A stretch of DNA of 64,000 bases from contig CAYMRX010000001.1 in NCBI GenBank assembly GCA_964393035.1, positions 186,001 to 250,000 on the forward strand. Reading direction: 5' to 3'. The DNA is from Tabrizicola_A sp964393035 (GTDB lineage: Bacteria > Pseudomonadota > Alphaproteobacteria > Rhodobacterales > Rhodobacteraceae). Below are positions 1 to 7,612 of this stretch, one piece after another. How positions within the stretch are numbered: the stretch's first letter is position 1; each line of letters starts with the position of its first letter. The position numbers and the translations under genes are program-made. The notes below the pieces were generated by a model, which was not told where the DNA came from, searched no databases, and was given only the letters and a program-made list of their open reading frames with translations.

Positions 1-111
1 TGGGCCGCGCCTTTGAGAAAGGCCTTGCGGGAATTGGGCATGGGAGGAAAGCCGCTTGTCGGATCAGGGCTCAGGGCTTACGGCTTTCTGAAGCCAAGCG
101 AAAGGGGCGGA

Positions 112-705
112 ATGCGGATCTTCGGGGTCATTCTGGCCGGCGGACAGGGGCGGCGGATGGGCGGGGTGGACAAGGCTTTTGTCCGCCTTGCCGGGCGGCC
201 CTTGGTGGCCCATGTCGCCGACCGGCTGGAGCCGCAGGTGGAGCGTCTGGCGATTTCCGCCAATGGCGATGCCGCGCGTTTTTCTCTGGGCCTGCCCGTT
301 CTGGCCGATGCGCAGGGGGCGGGGCCGCTTGCGGGTTTGCTGGCGGCGCTGACTTGGGCCAAGCCTCTGGGTGCGACAGCGGTGTTAAGCGCCCCCGTCG
401 ATGCCCCGTTTCTGCCCGGTGACCTTTGCCCACAGCTTTGCCTTGCGGCAGAGCGCGCGCATGGGGGTCTGGCCATCGCCCATGCAGGCGGGCGGGCGCA
501 TCCGACCTTTGGCCTCTGGCCGGTGGCTTTGACCGCTGCTTTATCCGATTTCCTTGCCTCAGGCGTGAACCCCAAGGTGATGGATTTCGCCCGCGCGCAT
601 GGGGCGGTCGAGGCCGCGTTTCCCGATGCGCTGGCCTTTGACAATCTGAACACGCCCGAAGACCTTGCCCGCGCCGAGGCGTTGCTGTCCGGTCGCCCGG
701 CATGA
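112..705 (+). CDS. mobA: Molybdenum cofactor guanylyltransferase MobA
   Basis: Probable cytosolic enzyme that transfers GMP from GTP to molybdopterin, making the MGD cofactor of DMSO-reductase-family enzymes. The 197-residue product starts MRIFGVILAGGQGRRMGG, the nucleotide-binding loop of the family, followed by DKAFVRLAGRP; SAPVDAPFLP further on fits the metal-binding aspartate region. Its length is normal for MobA. The frame is open further upstream from a TTG at 13, but ATG 112 follows a purine-rich AAAGGGGCGG and begins exactly at the conserved N-terminus. The stop overlaps the ATG of a 42-codon frame at 702 (ATGA). I recognise no gene in bases 1-111. Confidence 0.85.
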   Translation: MRIFGVILAGGQGRRMGGVDKAFVRLAGRPLVAHVADRLEPQVERLAISANGDAARFSLGLPVLADAQGAGPLAGLLAALTWAKPLGATAVLSAPVDAPFLPGDLCPQLCLAAERAHGGLAIAHAGGRAHPTFGLWPVALTAALSDFLASGVNPKVMDFARAHGAVEAAFPDALAFDNLNTPEDLARAEALLSGRPA

Positions 706-830
706 GCGGCTTTGACCGGGGGATCGTGGCCGACTGGCCTGCCGCCAGCGGCCCTGTGACCGCCGAAGAAGGCTGGACCCTTGGCGCGGAACATGGGGCG
801 GATCTGTCCGGGGCGCTGCGATGCGCGTGA
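702..830 (+). CDS. Small ORF between mobA and the acetyltransferase (possible gene remnant)
   Basis: A 42-codon frame starts inside the mobA stop (ATGA) and ends 10 bases into the next gene (ATGCGCGTGA), so it is placed as a translationally coupled cistron. Its product contains FDRGIVADWPAAS. From memory this recalls the FDRxxVVDWSA start of a longer Rhodobacteraceae protein found near Mo-cofactor genes, so it may be a truncated relic. That link is an inference. There is no signal peptide or membrane segment. It could also be a chance frame in GC-rich DNA. Confidence 0.35.
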   Translation: MSGFDRGIVADWPAASGPVTAEEGWTLGAEHGADLSGALRCA

Positions 831-1405
831 CGATCCGGCAGGGCCTGCCCGAACATCTGCGCCCCGATGCGGCGGCGCTCTATTGGCAAGCCTTTGGGGG
901 CAAGCTGGGCCGGGTGATGGGGCCACGCCCGCGTGCGCTGCGGTTTTTGCAGCGCGTGATCCGCGCCGACCATGCCCTTGTGGCGCTGGGCGCGGAGGGT
1001 CAGCTTTTGGGGCTTGCCGGGTTCAAGACCCCTGCAGGCAGTTTTGCCGGTGGCACAACGGGCGATCTATACGCAGTCTATGGCGCGCTCGGGTTCTTAT
1101 GGCGCCTGCCCCTGCTGACGCTTTTGTCGCGCGAAGTCGACAATGACCGCTTCTTGCTGGACGGAATTTGTGTGGCCCCGGCCGCCCGCGGCCTTGGCAT
1201 CGGCAGCGCGCTCATGGCCGCCATCGAAGCCGAGGCGCAGGCCCGCGGCTATGCCTATGTGCGGCTGGATGTGATCGACAGCAACTGGCGCGCAAGGGCG
1301 CTTTATGAGCGGCTGGGCTATCTGGCGATCAAGACCGATCACTTGGGCCTTCTGCGCCACGCCTTCGGCTTTGACGCGGCCGTGACCATGGTCAAGCCGG
1401 TCTGA
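821..1405 (+). CDS. GNAT-family N-acetyltransferase
   Basis: A 194-residue GCN5-related acetyltransferase that would transfer acetyl from acetyl-CoA to an unidentified amine. The acetyl-CoA pyrophosphate loop is visible as VAPAARGLGIGSALM around residues 119-133. It is followed by the typical C-terminal pattern VIDSNWRARALYERLGY, in which the tyrosine often acts as general acid. The start overlaps the preceding 42-codon frame by 10 bases, so translation is probably coupled to mobA. It ends three bases from the stop of the convergent gene at 1408. The substrate cannot be read from sequence. Confidence 0.85.
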   Translation: MRVTIRQGLPEHLRPDAAALYWQAFGGKLGRVMGPRPRALRFLQRVIRADHALVALGAEGQLLGLAGFKTPAGSFAGGTTGDLYAVYGALGFLWRLPLLTLLSREVDNDRFLLDGICVAPAARGLGIGSALMAAIEAEAQARGYAYVRLDVIDSNWRARALYERLGYLAIKTDHLGLLRHAFGFDAAVTMVKPV

Positions 1406-1407
1406 CC

Positions 1408-2451
1408 TCAGTCGAAAATCCCGGTCACCCGCCCCAGCAGCATAAAGGCCTTGACGGTGCGGGTTTCGGCCAGATCGCTCAACTCGCTGTCCGAGGCGGC
1501 CTTTTCGAATTCCTGAAAAATCCTGTCGAAGCTGCGCAGGAAATGGTGGGCCGCGTCCTTGAAGATCGCGTCCTCGCGCATGCGCCCGGCGGTCAGTGCC
1601 AAAGAGGCCCGGTCCCGCACCCCACCCAAGGCCGCAATGCCGCGGCCGCGTTCACCTTGCGCAAAACGCCGCCACAACTCGGGCCGGGCGCGGTCGGGCT
1701 TCAGGTCATCCATAAAGATGCCCTCTTGCGCCAACAGCGTCAGCACATCCTGCGCCGCGCGGATCAACTTTGCGACGTTGCGATCATCAAGCGCTGCGCG
1801 CAGCGCGCGGAAACCAGCCTTGTCATCGGGGCTTTCGGGGAATTGCAGGGCGCGGATGAAATCCGCCGTCGCCAAAGGCAGGTGCAACGCCTCGGCCGGG
1901 GTGCCAAGCGCAAGGCCAGGCTGTTCGGCCTCAGGATCAGGCTGCGGCGCGGCCATCACGGCCTTGCGGTCGGCCGAGGGCACCACCAGCGCCCCATCGC
2001 GGCGCGAGGTAAAGGTCGCCAGCGTGGTCTCGGTCTGCTTGGCCGCCTGCGCGATCTCGTTCAGCTTCTTTTCGACCGAGGGCCTGATGCCCCCCTGTTG
2101 GCCAGACACATAGGCCGACCGCATCGCATCCACCGTGGCTTGTAGCCGGGCAGCCTCGTTGCGCAGGGATTGCACGGAACGCAACGTGACGGCCGCGGCC
2201 CAAATCAGCGCCAAGGGCAGGAACACCACCAGAAGCGTCAGCACCAGCCCCAAGGGCGCGACCTCGGGCGGGGCGCGCCAGACATAGGTGGCCACAGCAA
2301 TGAACCATACCGCACAAAGCGCCACCGCAACCCATTCGGTCGATGACATCCGCGGCTCACCGCCACGCGCGGCATAAAGCCCAAGGTCCACAGGACGCGA
2401 CTCGGGCCGCACCTCATGATCGCGGGGGTCTTGGACAGCCTTGTCGGACAT
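1408..2451 (-). CDS. Conserved membrane protein of unknown function with coiled coil
   Basis: A 347-residue protein without a domain I can name. After a polar N-terminus there are two predicted membrane helices (about residues 40-58 and 66-89), then a coiled-coil-like stretch (about 90-145, rich in Q, A, E and K), an acidic linker, and a soluble alpha-helical C-terminal half ending VKAFMLLGRVTGIFD. The layout resembles inner-membrane structural or scaffold proteins. It lies directly downstream of greA on the same strand with a 14-base gap, so the two may be co-transcribed. The ribosome site before ATG 2451 is weak. No function is proposed. Confidence 0.75.
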   Translation of the reverse strand: MSDKAVQDPRDHEVRPESRPVDLGLYAARGGEPRMSSTEWVAVALCAVWFIAVATYVWRAPPEVAPLGLVLTLLVVFLPLALIWAAAVTLRSVQSLRNEAARLQATVDAMRSAYVSGQQGGIRPSVEKKLNEIAQAAKQTETTLATFTSRRDGALVVPSADRKAVMAAPQPDPEAEQPGLALGTPAEALHLPLATADFIRALQFPESPDDKAGFRALRAALDDRNVAKLIRAAQDVLTLLAQEGIFMDDLKPDRARPELWRRFAQGERGRGIAALGGVRDRASLALTAGRMREDAIFKDAAHHFLRSFDRIFQEFEKAASDSELSDLAETRTVKAFMLLGRVTGIFD

Positions 2452-2465
2452 GGAACGGCCTTGGC

Positions 2466-2936
2466 TTAGATAAAGCGGATCGACAGGATTTCGTAGCTGC
2501 GCTGGCCACCCGGCGTCTTCACTTCCACCGAATCGCCCGCGTCCTTGCCGATCAGCGCCCGCGCGATGGGGGAACGAATGTTCAGCTTGCCCGCCTCGAT
2601 ATCGGCCTCGGTTTCACCAACGATCTGATAGGTCTTTTCCTCGTCGCTGTCCTCGTCAACGATCGTGACCGTTGCGCCGAACTTGATCGCGCCCGACAGT
2701 TTTGCCGGGTCAATCACTTCGGCCAGCGAAAGCAACCCCTCCAGCTCTTTGATGCGGCCTTCGATGAAGCTCTGCTTTTCACGCGCGGAATGGTATTCGG
2801 CGTTTTCCGACAGATCGCCATGCTCGCGCGCCTCGGCGATGGCGCGGATGATGGCGGGACGCTCCACCGTCTTCAACTCTTTCAGTTCTTCATCCAGCGC
2901 GACGAAACCCGCGCGAGTCATCGGGATCTTTTCCAT
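2466..2936 (-). CDS. greA: Transcription elongation factor GreA
   Basis: GreA enters the secondary channel of stalled RNA polymerase and stimulates cleavage of the backtracked transcript. The 156-residue product has the N-terminal coiled coil with EHGDLSENAEYHSAREKQ, whose acidic tip (D and E) is the catalytic signature. The C-terminal globular domain contains NIRSPIARALIGKDAGD and ends SYEILSIRF. The frame runs upstream to 3077, but ATG 2936 gives MEKIPMTRAGF, the usual GreA start and length, so the longer version is rejected. It is divergent from ETF-QO, with 267 bases between the starts. Confidence 0.95.
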   Translation of the reverse strand: MEKIPMTRAGFVALDEELKELKTVERPAIIRAIAEAREHGDLSENAEYHSAREKQSFIEGRIKELEGLLSLAEVIDPAKLSGAIKFGATVTIVDEDSDEEKTYQIVGETEADIEAGKLNIRSPIARALIGKDAGDSVEVKTPGGQRSYEILSIRFI

Positions 2937-3203
2937 GGGCCTTTTCACATAAATGACAAGGCCACGGGCCGGGTGCGGACCATGACCTTGGGAAACGTTG
3001 CACCCACCTGAACCGGAAGATCGGCCAAATGCAAGAGGCAATGGCGCGAATGGGCGGCATCGGGTCGGGGCTGGCAAAGTCGATACGACAGAAAGTTTCC
3101 CTCATGCGTGGATGCGAAAACATGATGTTGCGTCAGGATTGACGCGGCATCCCCTACGGGGCAAACACATCGCAGCGAAAAACCGGGGACCGGGGGACAA
3201 GCC

Positions 3204-4853
3204 ATGAACGATATCGTGCGCGAAACGATGGAATATGACGTTGTGATCGTCGGCGCGGGGCCTTCTGGGCTGTCTGCGGCGATCCGCTTGAAGCAGATCA
3301 ATCCGGACCTGTCGGTCGTGGTGCTGGAAAAGGGTTCCGAGGTTGGGGCGCATATCCTCTCGGGGGCGGTGCTGGACCCTTCGGGTCTGGATGCGCTGAT
3401 TCCGAACTGGCGCGAAAAGGGTGCGCCCATCAAGACCGAAGTGCAGGAGGACAACTTCTATGTCCTCGGGCCGGCAGGGCAGATGCGCATCCCGAACTGG
3501 CCGATGCCGCCTTTGATGTCGAACCATGGCAATTACATCGTCTCGATGGCGAATGTCTGCCGCTGGCTGGGCCAGCAGGCCGAAGAACTGGGCGTCGAGA
3601 TTTTCCCCGGCATGGCCTGTTCGGAAGTGGTCTACGGCGACAATGGCGAAGTGCGCGGCGTGGTCGCGGGCGAGTTTGGCCGCAATGCCGACGGCACGCC
3701 GGGGCCAAGCTATGAGCCGGGCATGGTGCTGGCCGGGAAATATGTCTTCCTCGGCGAAGGCGTGCGCGGGTCGCTGTCGAAAGAAGTCATCGCCAAATAC
3801 GATCTGTCGAAGGGCAAATGCCCGCAGAAATTCGGCATCGGCATGAAGGAAATCTGGGAGATCGACCCGGCCAAGCACAAGCTTGGCACCGTCACCCATA
3901 CCATGGGCTGGCCCCTTGGCAGCAATGCGGGCGGTGGATCATTCATCTACCACATTGAGAACAATCAGGTTTATGTGGGCTTTGTCGTTCACCTGAACTA
4001 CCAGAACCCCCATCTCTACCCTTACATGGAATTCCAGCGCTTCAAGCACCACCCGATGGTGGCGGAACTGCTGAAGGGCGGCAAGCGCGTGGCTTACGGC
4101 GCGCGGGCGATTTCCGAGGGTGGCTGGCAGTCGATCCCGAAGATGGTCGCGCCGGGCGTGGCGCTTCTGGGCTGCTCGGCAGGTCTGGTGAACGTGCCGC
4201 GGATCAAAGGCAACCACAACGCCATGCTCTCGGGCATTGCCGCGGCAGAAGCCGCCGCCAAGGCGATCGCCGGGGGCCGCGCCAGCGACGAGCTGAACGA
4301 CTACGAAACCGAGGTCCGCAGCGGCCCGATTGGCAAAGACCTGAAAAAGGTCCGCAACGTCAAACCGCTGTGGTCGAAATATGGCCTGATCGCATCGCTG
4401 ACGCTGGGCGGGGCTGATATGTGGGCCAATACCTTTGGTCTGACCATCCTCGGCACCCTGCGCCATGGCAAGAACGACGCCAAGGCCACCGGCAAGGCCA
4501 AGGATTTCGCCCCGATCGACTATCCCAAACCCGATGGCGTTCTGTCCTTTGACCGCCTGACCAACGTGGCGTTTTCCTTCACCAACCATGATGAAAACCA
4601 GCCTGCGCATCTGAAGCTGAAGGATCCTTCGATCCCGATTTCGGTCAACTTGGCCGAATATGCCGAACCCGCGCAGCGCTATTGCCCGGCAGGCGTTTAC
4701 GAGGTGATCGCGGAGGAAGGCAAAGAGCCGCGCTTCCAGATCAACTTCCAGAACTGCGTGCATTGCAAGACCTGCGACATCAAGGATCCGTCGCAGAACA
4801 TCACCTGGACCACGCCGATGGGCGGGGGCGGGCCGAACTACCCGAACATGTGA
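3204..4853 (+). CDS. Electron transfer flavoprotein-ubiquinone oxidoreductase (ETF-QO)
   Basis: Membrane-associated FAD and 4Fe-4S enzyme that passes electrons from reduced ETF (fatty-acid, amino-acid and sarcosine-type dehydrogenases) to ubiquinone. The 549-residue protein begins with the dinucleotide fold VIVGAGPSGLSAAIRL. Its C-terminal ferredoxin-like part carries YCPAGVYEV and NCVHCKTCDIKDP, which supply the four cluster cysteines, and it ends GGGGPNYPNM as the family does. Length is normal. It stands alone, followed by a hairpin at 4875-4907. Bases 3179-3203 upstream are purine-rich. Confidence 0.96.
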   Translation: MNDIVRETMEYDVVIVGAGPSGLSAAIRLKQINPDLSVVVLEKGSEVGAHILSGAVLDPSGLDALIPNWREKGAPIKTEVQEDNFYVLGPAGQMRIPNWPMPPLMSNHGNYIVSMANVCRWLGQQAEELGVEIFPGMACSEVVYGDNGEVRGVVAGEFGRNADGTPGPSYEPGMVLAGKYVFLGEGVRGSLSKEVIAKYDLSKGKCPQKFGIGMKEIWEIDPAKHKLGTVTHTMGWPLGSNAGGGSFIYHIENNQVYVGFVVHLNYQNPHLYPYMEFQRFKHHPMVAELLKGGKRVAYGARAISEGGWQSIPKMVAPGVALLGCSAGLVNVPRIKGNHNAMLSGIAAAEAAAKAIAGGRASDELNDYETEVRSGPIGKDLKKVRNVKPLWSKYGLIASLTLGGADMWANTFGLTILGTLRHGKNDAKATGKAKDFAPIDYPKPDGVLSFDRLTNVAFSFTNHDENQPAHLKLKDPSIPISVNLAEYAEPAQRYCPAGVYEVIAEEGKEPRFQINFQNCVHCKTCDIKDPSQNITWTTPMGGGGPNYPNM

Positions 4854-4874
4854 TCGGAAAATCACCAGAAATTC

Positions 4875-4907
4875 ATGCGGGCCGGGGAAACTCTCCCTGG
4901 CCCGCAT
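4875..4907 (+). terminator. Hairpin downstream of ETF-QO, likely terminator
   Basis: ATGCGGGCC (4875-4883) pairs with GGCCCGCAT (4899-4907), with an inner GGG/CCC and a loop of about seven bases. A short TTGCGTTT follows. It lies 22 bases after the ETF-QO stop. The T-tract is poor, so termination may be weak or Rho-assisted. Confidence 0.5.
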
Positions 4908-4948
4908 TGCGTTTGGTCCCGGCTCTGACTAGCTATTCCTCAAGTCTC

Positions 4949-4954
4949 AGGAGG
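4949..4954 (+). promoter_or_regulatory. Strong ribosome-binding site fixing the TPR-protein start
   Basis: AGGAGG lies nine bases before ATG 4964. This selects that start over the open frame that continues upstream through the ETF-QO 3' end. Confidence 0.8.
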
Positions 4955-4963
4955 AGCCTGCCG

Positions 4964-6760
4964 ATGCCGTCCCCCGCCGTCCTTCCAAAGCCCCGCCACC
5001 CGTTTGGTGCTGCCCGCTGGGCGGTTGCGCTGGCACTTGGCATGGGATTGGCCCTGCCTGTCGGGGCAGAGGAAACCGCGCCGGAAACCAAACCTGTCAC
5101 AGCCGAGACCAAAGTGGCTGAAGGCCCCATCGATTCGGGGGCCTTTCTTGCCGCGCGCGTTGCCACCAGCCATGCCGATTATGCCGCTGCGGCCGACTGG
5201 TATGCCCGCGCGCTTTTGACCGATCCGGGCAATCCTGACCTTTTGGAAGGGGCGATCCTGTCGAACATCGGTCTGGGCGAATTCACCCCCGCCGCCGCCA
5301 TGGCCCGCGCGCTGGCCGAACAGGGCGTGGAGAGCCAGATCGGCTATCTGGCAGGTCTGATCGACGGGTTGATCGCCGAAGACTATGCCACGGTGATCGC
5401 GCGCAGTGCCGATGGCGTGAAAAAGGGCGCGCTGCTTGATACGCTTGTCACGGCTTGGGCGCAGGTTGGTCTTGGCCGGATGTCGGAGGCAACGGCAAGT
5501 TTCGATACCTTGGTCAGCAGCCCGGAAATGGCGGCCTTTGGCCTGTATCACAAGGCGCTGGCGCTGGCCTCGGCCGGTGACTTCGAAGGATCGCATGCGA
5601 TCTTTGCCGACAAGAAGGCCAGCATCCTGCAACAGATGCGGCGCGGCATTCTGGCCCATGCCCGCGTGCTGTCACAACTGGAGCGCAACCCCGAGGCATT
5701 GGCGCTTCTGGACGCCAGTTTCACCGGTGACCCGGACCCCGAACTTGCCGATCTGCGCCGCCGCCTTGCAGCCGGAGAGCCGGTGCCGTTTGATGTGGTC
5801 ACTTCCGCGAAAGACGGCATGGCCGAGGTGTTCTACACCCTTGCCATGGCGCTGGGTCAGGAAGGTGGCGCAACCCAGACCCTGATCTATGCCCGCGGCG
5901 CGCAGGCGCTGCGCCCGGGGCAGCAAGACACCGCCCTTCTGGTTGCGGGATTGCTGGAGGAACAAGGCCAGCACGAATTGGCAATCGCGGTCTACGCAAC
6001 CATCCCCGCGGAAAGCCCGTCATTCCATGTCGCAGAAATCGGCAGGGCCGAGGCAAACTATGCAGCCGGCCGCAAAGAGGCGTCCTTGGAAATCCTGCAA
6101 GGCTTGGCCCGCGCCAAGCCCGATCTTCTGGTCGCACAGGTGGCGCTGGCCGACGCCTATCGCCGCGACGAACGCTTTGCCGAGGCCCGCAAATCCTATG
6201 ATCTGGCGATTGGCCTGTTGACGGAACCCGCGGCCGAGAACTGGCCGCTCTATTTCAGCCGGGGCATCTGCGCCGAGCGGCTGGGCGATTTTGAGGCCAC
6301 CGTGACCGATCTGGAGGAGGCGCTGCGGCTGAACCCCGAACAGCCGCAGGTGCTGAATTACCTTGGCTACAGCTATGTCGACCGGGGTGAAAATCTGGAC
6401 GAAGCCCTTGGCATGATCGAACGCGCCGTCGCCCGCGAACCGGGGTCGGGCTATATCATCGACAGTCTGGCCTGGGCCTATTACCGGCTGGGCCGCTATG
6501 CCGAGGCGGTGGAACCGATGGAGCAAGCCTCGCTTCTGGAGCCGGTTGATCCCATCGTCACCGACCATCTGGGCGATATCTATTGGGCCGTGGGCCGCAC
6601 CCGTGAGGCGGAATTCCAATGGCATCGGGCGCTGTCCTATGGGCCCGAGGAAAAAGACGCCGCGCGCATCCGCGCCAAGCTGGAAAAGGGTCTGGATGCC
6701 GTTCTGGCCGAGGAGGGGGCAAAGCCCCTCGCCCCGGTTGAGGCCAAGGCCACCCCGTGA
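4964..6760 (+). CDS. Secreted tetratricopeptide-repeat protein
   Basis: A 598-residue protein with a probable signal peptide (residues about 18-42, ending PVGAEE). The rest is helical repeats, with recognisable TPR units such as YLGYSYVDRGENLDEALGMIERAV and AWAYYRLGRYAEAVEPMEQA in the last third. TPR arrays bind protein partners; in this compartment (periplasm or lipoprotein-like envelope) the role would be a scaffold or assembly factor. The precise function is unknown. The start is set by AGGAGG at 4949-4954; the frame continues far upstream but only as overlap with ETF-QO. The stop overlaps the ispE start (GTGA), so the two are translationally coupled. Confidence 0.85.
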   Translation: MPSPAVLPKPRHPFGAARWAVALALGMGLALPVGAEETAPETKPVTAETKVAEGPIDSGAFLAARVATSHADYAAAADWYARALLTDPGNPDLLEGAILSNIGLGEFTPAAAMARALAEQGVESQIGYLAGLIDGLIAEDYATVIARSADGVKKGALLDTLVTAWAQVGLGRMSEATASFDTLVSSPEMAAFGLYHKALALASAGDFEGSHAIFADKKASILQQMRRGILAHARVLSQLERNPEALALLDASFTGDPDPELADLRRRLAAGEPVPFDVVTSAKDGMAEVFYTLAMALGQEGGATQTLIYARGAQALRPGQQDTALLVAGLLEEQGQHELAIAVYATIPAESPSFHVAEIGRAEANYAAGRKEASLEILQGLARAKPDLLVAQVALADAYRRDERFAEARKSYDLAIGLLTEPAAENWPLYFSRGICAERLGDFEATVTDLEEALRLNPEQPQVLNYLGYSYVDRGENLDEALGMIERAVAREPGSGYIIDSLAWAYYRLGRYAEAVEPMEQASLLEPVDPIVTDHLGDIYWAVGRTREAEFQWHRALSYGPEEKDAARIRAKLEKGLDAVLAEEGAKPLAPVEAKATP

Positions 6761-7611
6761 CGGCGCCCGTGACCGTTTCCGAGATCGCCCGCGCCAAGAT
6801 CAACCTGTGCCTGCATGTCACCGGGCAGCGCGGGGATGGCTATCATCTCTTGGACAGTCTGGTGGTCTTTGCCGATCTGGGCGACCGGATCACCTGCACA
6901 CCCGCCGAAACGGTATCGCTGACCCTTGCCGGACCGGAAGCGGCCGGGCTGGCGGCGGATGACGACAATCTGGTGTTGCGCGCCGCCCGCGCCTTTGGCG
7001 GCCCCCAAGGCGCCGCGATCACCTTGGACAAACGCCTGCCGGTCGCCTCGGGCATTGGCGGCGGCTCGGCGGATGCGGCGGCAACGCTGGTCGCGCTGGC
7101 AAAGCTGTGGCGCCTTGGCCTGCCGGATGCGGGCGCGGTGCTGCGGCTTGGCGCGGATGTGCCAGTCTGTCTTGCGGGCCATCCCGCAAGGATGCGCGGC
7201 GTGGGCGAGGTGGTGTCCCCCCTGCCCCAGCCCTTGCCGCCCGCCCATCTGGTGCTGGTCAATCCACGCGTTCATGTCGCGACCCCCACGATTTTCAAAG
7301 CTCTGCCCCGCAAGGACAATCCGCCGCTGCCCACCGAGCTTCCCCGGCTGAAATCCCTGCCGGAACTTGCCGCCTTCCTGATGATGCAGCGCAACGATCT
7401 GGAGGCCCCGGCGCTGGCCGCAGAACCGGTGATCGGCACGGTCAAGTCCGCCCTTGGGGCGCAGCCCGGTTGCCATCTGGCGCGGATGTCGGGGTCGGGG
7501 GCCACCTGTTTCGGTCTGTTCGCCGACCCCCTGAGTGCCGCCGCCGCCGCCCGCGCCATCCGGGGTGCGCATCCCGGCTGGTGGGTCGAGGCCGCGGCAA
7601 TGGCAGCGTGA
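6757..7611 (+). CDS. ispE: 4-diphosphocytidyl-2-C-methyl-D-erythritol kinase IspE
   Basis: GHMP-family kinase that phosphorylates CDP-methylerythritol with ATP in the non-mevalonate isoprenoid pathway. The 284-residue product opens ARAKINLCLHVTGQRGDGYH (a substrate-binding lysine lies in AKINL). It has the glycine-rich ATP loop PVASGIGGGSADAAAT near residues 90-105 and the C-terminal SGSGATCFGLF motif. The GTG start overlaps the TPR stop by four bases. The gene ends two bases before the stop of the convergent ABC permease. It should be an essential gene. Confidence 0.95.
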   Translation: MTAPVTVSEIARAKINLCLHVTGQRGDGYHLLDSLVVFADLGDRITCTPAETVSLTLAGPEAAGLAADDDNLVLRAARAFGGPQGAAITLDKRLPVASGIGGGSADAAATLVALAKLWRLGLPDAGAVLRLGADVPVCLAGHPARMRGVGEVVSPLPQPLPPAHLVLVNPRVHVATPTIFKALPRKDNPPLPTELPRLKSLPELAAFLMMQRNDLEAPALAAEPVIGTVKSALGAQPGCHLARMSGSGATCFGLFADPLSAAAAARAIRGAHPGWWVEAAAMAA

Positions 7612-7612
7612 T

